Origin: JAGVSZ01 sp963716855
GTDB taxonomy: Bacteria > Pseudomonadota > Gammaproteobacteria > Burkholderiales > SG8-39
Assembly: GCA_963716855.1 (NCBI GenBank)
Contig: CAVQUV010000011.1
Coordinates: forward strand, 62,001-126,000
DNA length: 64,000 bases
Reading direction: 5' to 3'
In this document: in pieces, positions 24,723 to 36,443 of the stretch
Layout: every line of letters starts with the position of its first letter
How positions within the stretch are numbered: position 1 is the stretch's first letter
Position numbers and translations under genes: made by a program
The notes under the pieces: model-generated
What the model was told of the DNA's origin: nothing
Database searches by the model: none
What the model saw: the letters and a program-made list of their open reading frames with translations, nothing else

Positions 24723-27700
24723 CTGAGATCGGCCGTTCTGCGCGCATTCGGGCGCGCGTCGCCGGACGCCCCGTGGGATAACGACCGGTCCATCCGCGAG
24801 GAGCTCTTCGGTGTCGAGCGCCTCGAGCAGCATGCCGAGAGCCTTGCGGCGGCCCAGCCCGTCACCCCGATGCCGACGACCGGGCGATCCCTCGCCGCGC
24901 GGCTGAAGGACAACGAGTCGGTTCTCCTCGAAGCGTATCGCGCCATCGCAAAGGCGGTCGGCGAAAGTCGCGCAATCACGCCGGCCGCCGAGTGGCTGCT
25001 CGACAACTACCACCTCGTCGAAGAACAGATCCGCGAAATTCGCGACGATCTGCCGCCCGGCTACTACCGGCAATTGCCGAAGCTGGCCGCCGGACCGTTC
25101 GCCGGCTATCCGCGGGTGTTCGGCGTGGCGTGGGCCTTCGTCGCTCATACGGACAGCCGCTTCGACCCCGAGATGCTGCGCCGGTTCGTGCGCGCCTACC
25201 AGCGCGTTCAGCCGCTGACGATCGGGGAGCTGTGGGCGGTCGCGATCACGCTGCGAATCGTGCTCGTCGAGAACCTTCGCCGCAGCGCGCGCCGCATCGT
25301 GACGAGCCGCGCCGCGCGCCAGGAAGCAGACGCCTTGGCCGACCGGCTCCTGGGCGTGAACGCGCATGCGGCCGACGCGGCCGACCCGGTCGCCCTGCTC
25401 TGCTCTGCGCGATTACGAGCAGGCCCCCCTGCCGGAAGCGTTTGCCGTCCAGCTCGTGCAGCGGCTGCGGGACCAGGATCCGCGGGTGACGCCGGCCCTG
25501 ACGTGGCTCGAGGCTCGCCTCGCCGCGCAGGGAACGACCGCGGACGAGATGGTGCGCGACGAGCACCAGCGACAGGGCGCGACGAACGTGACGGTCCGCA
25601 ACGTCATCACGAGCATGCGGCTGATCTCCGACGTCGACTGGCCGGCGCTCGTCGAGAGCGTCAGTCTCGTCGACGACGCGCTGCGTTCCGGCAGCGACTT
25701 CGCGGCGATGGATTTTCCGACGCGCAACCTTTATCGGAGCGCAATCGAGGAGCTTGCGCGTGGTTCGGCGCTGAGCGAACTCGAGATTGCGCGTGCGGCG
25801 CTGTCGACCGCAAGCGCTCGCGGCGGCCGCGAGCGGGACCCGGGCTATCACCTGATTGCGGGGGGTCGCCGGGCGTTCGAGGGGACGGTCGGATTTCGTC
25901 CTCCCATTGGGAACTGGCTGGGTCGCTTCAATGCGACGATCGGTATCGGCGGCTATATCGGCGCCGTCATCGTCGTCGCCGCGGCCGTTCTCCTCCTGCC
26001 GTTGTTCGCGTTGTCCGGTGCGAATATCGGCGGCGAGTGGCTCGGTCTGCTCGCGCTCCTCGGGCTGATCCCCTCCATCGATGCCGCGATGGCGCTCGTG
26101 AACCGCGGCGTCACGAAAGGGTTCGGTGCGTCGATCCTGCCGGGCCTCGAGCTGCGCGACGGCGTCCCTGCGCCGCTGCGCACCGTCGTGGCCGTTCCGA
26201 TCCTGCTCACGACGCAGGCCGCAATCGAAGAGCAGATCGAGCGGCTGGAAATTCATTACCTCGCCAGCCCGGAGGGCGAGTTCTACTTCGCACTGCTGTC
26301 GGACTGGACGGACGCCGCGACCGAGACCGTCGAGGGTGATGCGGCGCTCGTCAGCGCGGTGGCCGCGGGCATCGAAGGCCTCAATCGCCGCTATGGACCT
26401 GCACCCGGCGGGCCGCGCTTCTTCCTGTTGCATCGCCGGCGGATCTGGAATCCAGGGCAGTCGCGGTGGATCGGATGGGAACGCAAGCGCGGCAAGCTGC
26501 ATGAGCTGAACCGGCTGCTCCGCGGCGCGACCGATACGACCTTCGTCGGTAACGGCGCCGCGCCCTTTGCCCCGCCTCCCGCTCCGCCCGCCGGCGTCCG
26601 CTACGTCATCACGCTCGACGCCGATACCCGGATGCCGCGGGAAACGGCCCGGCGGCTGGTCGGCAAGATGGCGCACCCGCTGAACCAACCGCGGTTCGAT
26701 GCCGGCACGCGACGGGTCGTCGAGGGCTACGGCGTGCTGCAGCCGCGCGTCACGCCGTCGCTGCCGATCGGCCGCGAGGGGTCGCTCTTCCAGCGCATCT
26801 TCTCCAGCACGAACGGCATCGATCCCTACGCCGCCGCCGTCTCCGACGTGTATCAGGATCTCTGCGGCGAGGGCTCCTACACCGGCAAGGGCATCTACGA
26901 CGTGGATGCCTTCGAAGCGGCGCTCGAGGGCCGCGTGCCCGATAGCACGCTGCTCAGTCACGACCTGTTCGAAGGCACCTTCGCCCGCGCCGGCCTTGCG
27001 TCCGATATCGAGGTCGTGGAGGAGTTTCCGTCACGCTACGACGTCGCGGCGGCGCGCCAGCACCGCTGGGTGCGCGGCGACTGGCAGCTGTTGTCATGGA
27101 TTCTCGGCCGCGGCGATGCCGCGACCGGCGCACGGGGCAAGCGTGCGCTGCCGCTGATCGGCCGCTGGAAAATGCTGGATAACCTGCGCCGCTCGCTGTC
27201 CGCGCCGGCGAGCGTCGCCGCCTTGATCGCGGGATGGACACTGCCCCTGCAGGCGGCCGTCGTCTGGACCGGCTTCATCCTGTCGACGATCGCGCTGTCG
27301 ACGCTGATCCCCGTGCTCTCCGCGATCGTGCCGCGCCGCACCCGGATCACGGCACGCAGCCACCTGCGCGCCCTCGCCGCCGATGTCCGGCTCGCCCTGT
27401 CCCTGACCGCACTGCTGGTCGTATTCCTGGCTCACCAGGCCTGGTTGATGACGGATGCGATCGGGAGGACGCTGTTTCGTCTCCTCGTGAGCCACCGGCA
27501 CCTGCTCGACTGGGTCACGGCCGCTCAGGCGACCATCGGCCCCCGGCTCGACCTCGCGGGGTTCTATCGCCAGATGAGCGGTGGCGTCGCCATCGCGGTC
27601 GTTGCCGCAATCGTCGTCGGCTGGGTCGGGAGCGACGCCTGGCTCGTGGCGGCGCCGTTCGTGATCGCCTGGCTCGCAGCGCCGGCCATCGCGCGCTGGA

Positions 27701-30700
27701 CGAGCCTTTCGCCGCTCGTGGCGGGGCGCGTGTCGGTCTCGGCCGCGGACGCCCGCGCGCTGCGGCGGATCGCGCGCCGCACCTGGCGCTTCTTCGAGAC
27801 CTTCGTGACGGCGGCGGACCACATGTTGCCGCCGGACAATTTCCAGGAAGAGCCGAAGCCGGCCGTCGCGCACCGCACCTCCCCCACCAACCTCGGCCTC
27901 TACCTCCTCGCCGCCGTCAGCGCCCGCGATTTCGGATGGGCCGGGACCACCGAAACCGTCGACCGGCTGGAGGCGACTCTCGCGACGATGGGTGGCCTGC
28001 AGCGGTTCCGCGGGCACTTCTACAACTGGTACGACACGCGGGATCTTCGCCCCCTGGATCCGCGCTACGTCTCGTCGGTGGACAGCGGCAATCTGGCCGG
28101 ACACCTCATCGCGCTTGCGAACGCCTGCCGGGAGTGGATCGGCCGACCCGTAGCGAGCGCCGACCTCGTCGCCGGCGTCGACGACGCCCTGCAGCTCGCG
28201 CGCGAATCCCTGGAAGGACTGCCCGACGACCGGCGAACGCAGACGATCACCCGGCAGCAACTTGGCGATGCGCTCGATGCGCTCGCTGCCGCGCTGTGGC
28301 AGGCACCGATCCCCGCCGCGGACATGGGTGCACGACTGGCGGAGATCGCGCCGCACGCCGCGACGATGGCGGACATCGCCCGCACGCTCGCCAGCGAACG
28401 CGGCGACGACGCCGGCGCCGAACTGCTGTTCTGGGCGGAGGCGACGCTGGGATCGATCGAGAGTCACCGCCGCGACGTTGCCGCCGCCGGCGACGCCGCG
28501 CGCGCCCTGGAACGCCGTCTCGCGACGCTCGCGGCGACGGCCCGATCGATGGCGGTCGCAATGGAGTTCGGGTTTCTCGTCGACCCGGATCGCAAGCTCC
28601 TCTCGATCGGCTACCGGGTCGCGGAGGGCGATCTCGATCCGAGCTGCTACGACCTGCTCGCCTCGGAGGCCCGTCTCGCGAGCTTCGTCGCGATCGCCAA
28701 GGGCGACGTGGCCTCGCGGCACTGGTTCCGGCTCGGTCGCGCCGTCACCCCGGTCGGACGCGGCGCCGCGCTGATCTCCTGGTCGGGATCGATGTTCGAG
28801 TACCTGATGCCCTCGCTCGTCATGCGCGCGCCGGCCGGCAGTCTGCTCGAGCAGACGAGCCGCCTCGTCGTTCGGCGGCAGATCGCCTATGGCGACGCGC
28901 TCGGTGTGCCCTGGGGGGTTTCGGAATCCGCGTACAACGTCCGCGACCTGGAGTTCACCTATCAGTATTCGAACTTCGGCGTCCCGGGGCTGGGCTTGAA
29001 ACGCGGTCTCGGCGAGAACGCCGTCGTCGCGCCTTACGCGACGGCGCTCGCGGCCATGGTCGATCCGGGCGCCGCGGCGCGGAACTTCGACCGGCTCGCG
29101 GCCGTCGGCGCGCGCGGCCGTTACGGCTTCTACGAGGCCCTCGACTACACGCCCACGCGTCTGCCCGAGGGGAAGGACGTCGCGATCGTCCGTGCCTTCA
29201 TGGCGCACCATCAGGGCATGACGGTCGTCGCCCTCGCGAACGGTCTCCTGGACGGGGCGATGCGGGCGCGGTTTCATGCCGAGCCGATCGTGCAGGCGAC
29301 GGAGCTGCTGCTGCAGGAACGCACGCCGCGCGATGTCGCGGTGGCACATCCCCGGGCGGAAGAAGTCGCGACGGCCGCGACGGTCCGCGACCTGGAGCTG
29401 CCGGCGGTGCGACGGCTCCACTCCGCGCACGACGCCACGCCGCAGGCGCACCTGCTTTCGAACGGCCGGTACGCGGTGATGCTGACGGGCGCCGGCTCCG
29501 GGTACAGTCGCTGGGGCGACATCGGGATCACGCGCTGGCGCGAGGACGTCACCCGGGACGACTGGGGCGCCTACGTCTTCCTGCGCGACGTGCAGAGCGG
29601 TGACGTGTGGTCCGCGGGCTACCAGCCGAGCGGCGTCGAACCGGACCGCTACGACGTCACGTTCACCGAGGATCGTGCCGAGTTCATCCGGCGCGACGGA
29701 TCGATCACCACGACGCTCGAGGTCGTCGTCTCGCCGGAGGACAACGCGGAGGTGCGCCGCGTCTCCGTCGCGAACTCGAGCAGCCGGGCGCGGGACATCG
29801 AGCTGACTTCGTACGCCGAACTCGTGCTGGCGCCGAGCGCGGCGGACGCGTCGCATCCGGCCTTTTCCAAGCTCTTCGTGCAAACCGAGTATCTCGCCAG
29901 GCTCGGCGCCATCCTGGCGACGCGGCGGCGTCGCTCCCCCGACGAGCCGGAGATCTGGGCCGCGCATCTCGCCGTCGTCGAAGGCGAAGCGGTGGGCGAG
30001 CCCGAGATCGAAACCGACCGGGCGCGCTTCCTCGGCCGCGGGCGCGAGGTCCGCGCGCCGATCGCCGTCATGGACGGACGGCCGCTTTCCAACACCGTCG
30101 GCACGGTGCTCGATCCGATCTTCGCGCTGCGCCGCCGCGTGCGGGTGCCGCCGGGCAGGACGGTGCGCATTGCATTCTGGACGGTCGCCGCGACGTCCCG
30201 CGCTGAGGTACTGGACCTGATCGACAAGCATCACGACGCAACGGCCTTTGAGCGCGCCGCCACGCTGGCGTGGACCCAGGCGCAGGTGCAATTGAGTCAC
30301 CTCGGCATCGACGCGGAGGAAGCGGGCCTCTTTCAGCGTCTCGCGGGCCACGTGCTGTACGCCGATCCGTCGCTGCGCCCTTCGTCCGACGCCATCCGCC
30401 GTGGCGGCGCCGGGCCGGAGGCGCTGTGGGCGCAGGGCATCTCCGGCGACCTGCCGATCGTGCTGGTGCGGATCGACAGCACCGAGGACATCGCCATCGT
30501 CCGCCAGTTGCTGTGCGCCCACGAGTACTGGCGGATGAAGCAGCTCGCCGTCGATCTCGTGATCCTGAACGAGCGCGGATCGTCCTATATCCAGGATCTT
30601 CAGACCGCCCTGGAGACGCTCGTCCGGACGAGCCGTTCCCGACCGCAGATGGCGGTGGACCCCGCGCACGGCGGCGTATTCGTACTGCGTGCCGATCTCG

Positions 30701-33290
30701 TTCCGGCCGAGACACGCGCCCTTCTGCTCTCCATGGCCCGCGCGGTGCTCGTGGCACGGCGCGGCACGCTCTCCGAGCAGCTCGAGAGTCCCCGGCAAGA
30801 CGATTCGGCGCGACGCGCCCTCCCGGGCGCGTACCGTCCGAAGGCCTTCCGCAGACCGTTCCGGTGCCGCCGGACCTGGAGTTCTTCAACGGGCTCGGCG
30901 GATTCGCCGGGGACGGCCGCGAGTACGTGACGATCCTTGGCGCCGGGCGGTCGATCGCCGGCGCCGTGGATCAACGTCGTCGCCAACCCCGGTTTCGGGT
31001 TTCAGGTCGCGGTCGAGGGCAGCGGCTACACGTGGTCGCTCGGCAGTCGCGAGAATCAGCTCACGCCCTGGTCGAACGACCCGGTCACCGATCGGCCGGG
31101 CGAGGCGCTCTATGTGCGCGACGAGGACTCGGGCGCGCTGTGGGGGCCGACGGCCCTGCCGATTCGTCACGAGGCCGCACCCTACGTCGCCCGGCACGGC
31201 CAGGGCTACAGCCGCTTCGAGCACACCGCGCACGGCATCGCGCTCGATCTCCTCCAGTTCGTGCCGCTCGAGGATCCGATCAAGATCTCGCGGCTGACGA
31301 TCCGGAACCTGTCGGCGCGCACCCGTCGACTCTCGGTCACGGCCTATGTCGAGTGGGTGCTCGGCCCGTCCCGCAGCGCGTCCGCACTCTCGGTCGTGAC
31401 GGAGATCGATCCGGAGACCGGCGCGATGTTCGCGCGCAATCCCTGGAACACGACGTTCGGCGCGCGTGTCGCGTTCGCGGATCTGGGCGGACGCCAGACC
31501 GCCTGGACGGGCGACCGGCGCGAATTCCTGGGGCGCAACGGCACGCTCGACAACCCGGCCGCGCTTGCCGGAGACACGGCCCTCTCGCAGCGGGTCGGCG
31601 CGGGCCTCGATCCGTGCGGTGCGCTGCAGGCCCCGGTCGAGCTCAAGCCGGGCCGCACGGTGGAGATCGTCTTCCTCCTCGGCGAGGCGGCGACGGCCGC
31701 CGATGCGCAAGCCCTGATCGCTCGCTACCGGGTCGCCGATCTCGATGCGGTGCTGCGCGAGGTCGTCGCGCATTGGGACGATGTGCTCGGCACGGTGCAG
31801 GTGAAAACGCCGGACCGGTCGATGGACCTCATGCTGAATCGGTGGCTGCTCTATCAGACGCTCGCCTGCCGCGTGTGGGCGCGCGTCGGCGTTCTACCAG
31901 GCGAGCGGCGCGTACGGTTTCCGCGACCAGCTCCAGGACGGCATGGCGCTCGCGCTGTCGCGACCGGCGCTGACGCGCGCGCATCTCCTGCGCGCCGCGG
32001 CCCGCCAGTTCGTCGAAGGCGATGTCCAGCACTGGTGGCTGCCGCCGTCCGGACAGGGCGTGCGCACCCGGATCTCAGACGATCGGGTCTGGCTCGCCTA
32101 TGCCGCCGCGCACTACGTCGAGACCGACCGGCGACGCTCGCGGTGCTGGACGAGCCGGTTCCGTTCCTCGAAGGCCAGGCGCTGCGGCCGGGCGAGCACG
32201 ACGCCTACTTCCAGCCCATGGTCGCCGACGAGAGCGCGCGCTCTTCGAGCACTGCGCGCGCGGGCTCGATCAGAGTCTCGGCCGTCGGCGCGCACGGCCT
32301 GCCGCTGATCGGCACGGGCGACTGGAACGACGGCATGAACCGCGTCGGTGAGCACGGCAAAGGCGAAAGCGTCTGGCTCGGCTGGTTCCTGCACGCGACG
32401 CTGACGGCGTTTGCGCCGCTCGCGAAGGCGCGCGGCGAAGAGGCGCGCGGCCGCAGTGGCTCGCGCACGCGGCCGCACTGCGAACCGCGCTCGAGCAAGA
32501 CGGCTGGGACGGCGACTGGTACCGGCGCGGCTACTTCGACGACGGCACGCCGCTCGGTTCGGCCACGAGCGAGGAATGCCGGATCGACTCGATCGCGCAA
32601 TCGTGGAGCGTGCTCTCGGGGGCGGCGCGAGCCGACGCGTGCCGTGCGTGCGATGGCTGCCATGGACGAGCAGCTCATTCGTCGCGACGAAGGTCTGGCG
32701 CTGCTGTTCACGCCGCCGTTCGATCGCACGCCGCTCGATCCGGGTTACATCAAGGGCTATCCGCCGGGCATCCGCGAGAACGGCGGCCAGTACACGCACG
32801 CCGCCGATCTGGTCGGTGATCGCCTTCGCGCGCTGGGCAACGGCGACAAGGCGCGAGCTATTCTGCGATGCTGAATCCGATCAATCGCACGAGCACGCGC
32901 GGCGGCGTCGCAACGCTACAAGGTCGAGCCATACGTAGTCGCCGCCGACGTCTACTCGGTCGCCCCGCACGTTGGGCGCGGCGGCTGGACGTGGTACACG
33001 GGCTCGGCCGGTTGGCTGTATCGCGCCGGCCTCGAAGCCATTCTCGGTTTTCGCTTGCAGGGCGCGGTGCTGTCCCTGGCGCCCTGCATCCCGAAGGCGT
33101 GGCCGCGCTTCGAAATTACGTCTTCATGTACCGCTCGGCGCGCTACGAGATCGCGGTCGAGAATCCCAACGGGGTCAACCGTGGTGTCGCGCACGCGGAG
33201 TTGGACGGCACGACGCTGACCGATGGCGCGACGCGAGTTCCGCTCGCGGATGACGGTCAGGTCCACACGGTACGCGTGATTCTCGGGTAG
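24723..33290 (+). CDS. ndvB: Cyclic beta-1,2-glucan synthase (NdvB/Cgs-like), frameshifted near both ends
   Basis: About 2850 residues when joined, the usual size for NdvB. The N-part begins IREELFGVERLEQHAESLA; no clean ATG is seen, so the start near 24723 is uncertain. The membrane-bound GT84/GT2-like synthase carries VITLDADTRMP (DxD), TGKGIYDVDAFEAAL, LLSHDLFEG and QHRWVRGDWQ (QxxRW). A central glucoamylase-like region follows (SVDSGNLAGHL, AFMAHHQGMTVV). The C-terminal GH94 phosphorylase domain (LPLIGTGDWNDGMNRVG, IRENGGQYTHAA, PHVGRGGWTWYTGSAGW) sets ring size in known enzymes. One frameshift lies near 25400, then none for 5.4 kb, then about 15 between 30.8 and 33.12 kb. Makes periplasmic osmoregulated glucans. 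Confidence 0.88.
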
Positions 33291-33448
33291 GACCTGCTCG
33301 TCCAGCGATCGGCCTTCCCGCCATGCCTTGCCCCGGCGGCGCGTCGCGCGGAACATAGGGCACTACGCCCGAATGAAAGGCGAGGCGCGTGCCTGCAGGG
33401 GCAACCGGATTTCCCGCCGCGCCCGCGTCCGACATTGAGGACTACGCG

Positions 33449-34321
33449 ATGAAGACCTTTCACATCGACTGCGAACTCGACTATGACGTCCCTCAGCAGT
33501 CGCTATTCGTGTTCAATCTCGGCGTCCCGTCCACGCCCGCTCAACGCGTCGTTGCCGAGACGGTCTCGACCACGCCGGCCAACCCGCTGGACGAGTTTCG
33601 CGACGAGAGCGGGCGCAACCGCTTCTTCCGGGTCGATGTTCCCCCGGGGCAATTCAATATCCGCTATCTCGCGACGGTTGAGGTGCAGGCGCCCGACTGC
33701 GACACGTCTGCGCGCGAGACGCCGCTCGCGAAGGTGCCGGGCGAGGTGCTCTCCTACGTTCAGGGAAGTCGCTATTGCGAAGTCGAAGCGCTCTACGACT
33801 TCGCCGTCCGGACGTTCGGGAACATGCCGCCCGGATATCAGCGCGTGCAATCGATCTGCCACTGGGTCAAGGAAAACGTCGATTACCGGCTAGGATCGTC
33901 GACGACGACCTACAGCGCGCGCGACGTGCTGGCCAACCGCGCCGGGGTCTGTCGCGACTTCGCCCATCTCGTCATTGCACTGTGCCGTGCACTGAACATC
34001 CCCGCAAGATTCGTCACTGCGTATACCAAGTACGAGGAGCCGCCCCAGGACTTTCATGCGGTGGTCGAGGCATTCCTCGGCGATCGATGGTGCCTCTTCG
34101 ACCCGACTGAACTGGCTTCGATCTCCGATCTGGTCCGGCTCGGAACCGGGCGCGATGCTTCGGACGTGCCCTTTGCAACGTTCTTCGGGGCCGCCCGCCT
34201 CAGGCGTCTCAGCCCTCTGGTGGAGCCGGCGAGCGGAGACGAGACGCTCGTCTCCCTGCAAACCGCGAATTCTGGAATCCTGCTGACACCGGAAGCGTTG
34301 CGCACCGAACGCGCACTTTAG
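33449..34321 (+). CDS. Transglutaminase-like cysteine protease family protein
   Basis: 290 residues from ATG 33449. The catalytic triad of the transglutaminase core is visible: RAGVCRDFAHLVIALCRALNIPARFV (Cys), DFHAVVEAFLGDRW (His) and LFDPTE (Asp). The N-terminal third is a beta-sandwich (ELDYDVPQQSLFVFNLGVPS). Lacks a signal peptide, so cytoplasmic. Bacterial members are proteases or peptide-modifying enzymes of mostly unknown role. Lies 158 nt downstream of the glucan synthase in the same direction. Confidence 0.88.
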   Translation: MKTFHIDCELDYDVPQQSLFVFNLGVPSTPAQRVVAETVSTTPANPLDEFRDESGRNRFFRVDVPPGQFNIRYLATVEVQAPDCDTSARETPLAKVPGEVLSYVQGSRYCEVEALYDFAVRTFGNMPPGYQRVQSICHWVKENVDYRLGSSTTTYSARDVLANRAGVCRDFAHLVIALCRALNIPARFVTAYTKYEEPPQDFHAVVEAFLGDRWCLFDPTELASISDLVRLGTGRDASDVPFATFFGAARLRRLSPLVEPASGDETLVSLQTANSGILLTPEALRTERAL

Positions 34322-34419
34322 GCGCTCTCTGCACAAGTCCCCGATGGGCGGGACTGCTGCGCGAGCGAGGCGTCGTGGCATTGCCGTCGGATCGAGGTAG
34401 CCGCCTGTTCAACACCCCC

Positions 34420-35094
34420 CTAGATCACGCTCGCAATGATGTTGATGCTGAGCGCGAGCACGGCGATGTTGAACATGAACGCAAGGACGCCGTGGATCGT
34501 CGTCAGCCGGCGCATGCTGCGCGAGGCCACCGCGACATCCGACACCTGCGAGGTCATCCCGACCACGAACGCGTAGTACGCGAAATCGAGGTAGTCGGGC
34601 TCGCGGCCGCCCGGAAACTGAAGGGAGGCGGTGGCTGCGGGCTGACCGTGCGGGCCGGCGTAGTAGCGGTGGGCGTAGTGGAACGCGAACACCGTCTGGA
34701 TCAGCAGCCACGACGAGACCAGCGCGGTGATGGTCAGCATGAGGTGCCAGGCGCGAGCCCAGAACGGGAGGTCCCGGATGGTGCCGGCGACGAACCCGAT
34801 GGCGACGATGCTGGCGCATGCCGCACCCACCACGAACAGAAATATGACGTAGCCGCTCTGATCCTGGCTCAGCGCATGGTCGCGCGTGGCCCGCGCGTCG
34901 GTCCGCCCGATGAGCATCCACGCGAGACCGAGGTAGGCCAGCGCGCCGAGATCCCAGCTCGCGACGGCGCGCGTGTGCCACGAGATCGAGTCCGGCTGCA
35001 CGACGAACGCGACGACGGCCACGACCAACGCCATTCCCAGGCGTCCCTTTGCCCCGAAACGGGCGATCCACGACGAATTGCTCAGATCACCCAT
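34420..35094 (-). CDS. DUF1345 membrane protein
   Basis: 224 residues with about six membrane helices. The family signature is seen in WLLIQTVFAFHYAHRYY and EPDYLDFAYYAFVVGMTSQVSDVAV, which lie at the core of DUF1345. The cytoplasmic loop includes GRTDARATRDHALSQDQSG. Function of the family is unknown. The ATG is 19 nt from palindrome site B, so binding there would affect its promoter directly. Confidence 0.9.
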   Translation of the reverse strand: MGDLSNSSWIARFGAKGRLGMALVVAVVAFVVQPDSISWHTRAVASWDLGALAYLGLAWMLIGRTDARATRDHALSQDQSGYVIFLFVVGAACASIVAIGFVAGTIRDLPFWARAWHLMLTITALVSSWLLIQTVFAFHYAHRYYAGPHGQPAATASLQFPGGREPDYLDFAYYAFVVGMTSQVSDVAVASRSMRRLTTIHGVLAFMFNIAVLALSINIIASVI

Positions 35095-35112
35095 GCGTGC
35101 TCCCGATCCAGG

Positions 35113-35126
35113 GTGCGATAGCGTAC
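35113..35126. promoter_or_regulatory. Palindrome site B (GTGCGATAGCGTAC)
   Basis: 13 of 14 match to GTGCGCTAGCGYAC. Between the divergent DUF1345 gene (19 nt) and the entericidin-like gene (138 nt). Confidence 0.55.
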
Positions 35127-35263
35127 AGACAGACCTCGACTAGAGAGAGGAAATTGACGGTGGCGCGCACACGGCGTGTCGGTGTTGGGTTTCCGGTCGT
35201 GATTGGCGCCGATGCCGATTCGAGGTCTGCCACGTTGTTGCCTTTACCTTAAGGAAGATGATC

Positions 35264-35395
35264 ATGATCCACAAGTTTCTTGCCATAGCTGTCGCCGCAT
35301 TAATCGCGCTGCTTGCTGGCTGCCACACGATGGACGGTTTTGGACAGGACGTGGAGCGCGGTGGCCAAAAGATTCAGGACAAGGCCAACAAGTAG
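35264..35395 (+). CDS. Entericidin-like small lipoprotein
   Basis: 43 residues. The ATG at 35264 has AAGGAAG 7-13 nt upstream; an in-frame ATG at 35258 overlaps this site. MIHKFLAIAVAALIALLAGC ends in a lipobox (LAGC), and the mature part (HTMDGFGQDVERGGQKIQDK) matches the entericidin A/B amphipathic segment. Outer-membrane or inner-membrane lipoprotein induced by stress in other bacteria. Confidence 0.88.
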   Translation: MIHKFLAIAVAALIALLAGCHTMDGFGQDVERGGQKIQDKANK

Positions 35396-35399
35396 CCGC

Positions 35400-35618
35400 G
35401 TCACCGCCGATATCCATTCCGTCGATCCGCACGTCGGGCGCGGCGGATCGATCCGGTATGCCGGCTCGTCCGGTGGATTATGCGGGATCGGCATAGAACC
35501 GATCCTCGGCTCTTGCCTACAGGGAGCGTTCGTACCCCTGCCTCCCTGCATCCGCAAGGCGTGACCTCGGATCGCGATTATCGCTGCGCGCTACGAGATC
35601 GCGATGGCGAAGCCGTAA
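35400..35618 (+). pseudogene. Decayed fragment of a cyclic beta-glucan synthase C-terminus
   Basis: Reads VTADIHSVDPHVGRGGSI, then GIEPILGSCLQGA and PPCIRKA before a TGA, and after a shift ARYEIAMAKP. This follows, in order, the end of the 24.7-33.3 kb synthase (VAADVYSVAPHVGRGGWT, GLEAILGFRLQGA, PCIPKAW, ARYEIAVENP). The conserved WTWY and GWLY aromatics are lost, so unlike the main gene this copy has truly decayed. It starts 5 nt after the entericidin-like stop. It is a remnant of a second synthase gene or of a tandem duplication. Confidence 0.75.
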
Positions 35619-35776
35619 AGCGGAAAGCCGACCGTTGCAGCAAGCCGGTGTTCGCTGCCGCACAGACGTCGGCAGCATGTCCGCGTAGATTCGCTTCAAA
35701 GCTACGGATCCGGAAGACATCTTCTGCCCGTTGCCAAAGTGGTCCCCCAGATTCATCGCTTCGATAGGGAAAGTTC

Positions 35777-35980
35777 ATGAAGACCTTGCTAGCTATGGTT
35801 GTCGGTACGGTGCCTCTGTTCGCCACCGGCGTCTCTTTGGCGCAGAGCGGACACATGATGGATGGCAACTCGTGGGGCGTCGGCTGGATGGGTGGATACG
35901 GCGGAATATGGGTGCCGATCTTCCTTGTCATCGTGGCCGTCGCCCTCCTGGTATGGGTCGTCCAGCGAAAGGGCAAGTGA
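35777..35980 (+). CDS. Small exported or membrane protein, unknown function
   Basis: 67 residues: signal-like MKTLLAMVVGTVPLFATGVSLA, a Gly/Met/Trp-rich middle (GHMMDGNSWGVGWMGGYGG), then a membrane helix (VPIFLVIVAVALLVWVVQ) and a basic tail. Two helices are thus likely. Similar short Gly/Trp proteins with a final helix are common in proteobacteria and sometimes carry a SHOCT tail, which is absent here. Function unknown. Confidence 0.7.
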   Translation: MKTLLAMVVGTVPLFATGVSLAQSGHMMDGNSWGVGWMGGYGGIWVPIFLVIVAVALLVWVVQRKGK

Positions 35981-36028
35981 TCGCGGTCGAGACGATACAC
36001 TTGCGGTCACGTCTCAAGTCGCGCCGGT

Positions 36029-36181
36029 ATGTCGACACAGGATAGGAACACGGTCATCGGCGCCGGCGTCGGTTCAGCCGTCGGCGGTCTCATCGGCCAC
36101 GAAATTGACAAACCAAGTGAAAATCGACGTGCGATGCGTCTGGCCCATCCGGCCGGAGCCTCGCAGCCGCTCATCGCCTGA
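36029..36181 (+). CDS. Short glycine-zipper protein, possibly truncated
   Basis: 50 residues. MSTQDRNTVIGAGVGSAVGG followed by LIGHEID is a glycine-zipper membrane segment as in 2TM glycine-zipper lipoproteins, which normally have a signal peptide before it and more repeats. Here the signal is missing and the tail (ENRRAMRLAHPAGAS) is hydrophilic. Could be a remnant of such a gene. No strong ribosome site. Confidence 0.45.
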   Translation: MSTQDRNTVIGAGVGSAVGGLIGHEIDKPSENRRAMRLAHPAGASQPLIA

Positions 36182-36248
36182 TCCCGCAGCGGGAACGACC
36201 GACGCGGTCGCTCCCGCTCGGCGTGCGGACCGTTAGGAGGTATGAAAG

Positions 36249-36443
36249 ATGAAACCCGGCAAGATTCTCAGCACGGCCCTGATAACGAGCGCGCTCCTTG
36301 CGGCCCTATTCGGCTGCCAGAAGCAGGAAGGCCCGGCGGAGAAAGCGGGCAGGCAAGTCGACAAAGCGGTCGAGAAGGTCGGACAACAAATCGAAAAAGC
36401 CGGTGACGCCATCCAGGACGCGGCAAAGGGCGAGAAGAAGTAA
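36249..36443 (+). CDS. Small lipoprotein with amphipathic helix
   Basis: 64 residues, ATG preceded by AGGAGGT. Signal and lipobox MKPGKILSTALITSALLAAL-FGC, then a heptad-like charged helix (AEKAGRQVDKAVEKVGQQIE, KAGDAIQDAAKGEKK). This is the layout of entericidin/YtxH-like stress lipoproteins widespread in proteobacteria; function unknown. Its stop lies inside the first copy of the 165-bp direct repeat. Confidence 0.85.
   Translation: MKPGKILSTALITSALLAALFGCQKQEGPAEKAGRQVDKAVEKVGQQIEKAGDAIQDAAKGEKK

Noticed and set aside
27094..30798. Very long open frame (over 1200 codons) on the minus strand
   Set aside because: It lies wholly opposite the glucan synthase gene, has Arg/Asp/Gly-rich sequence typical of antisense GC-rich DNA, no ribosome site and no domain-like pattern.
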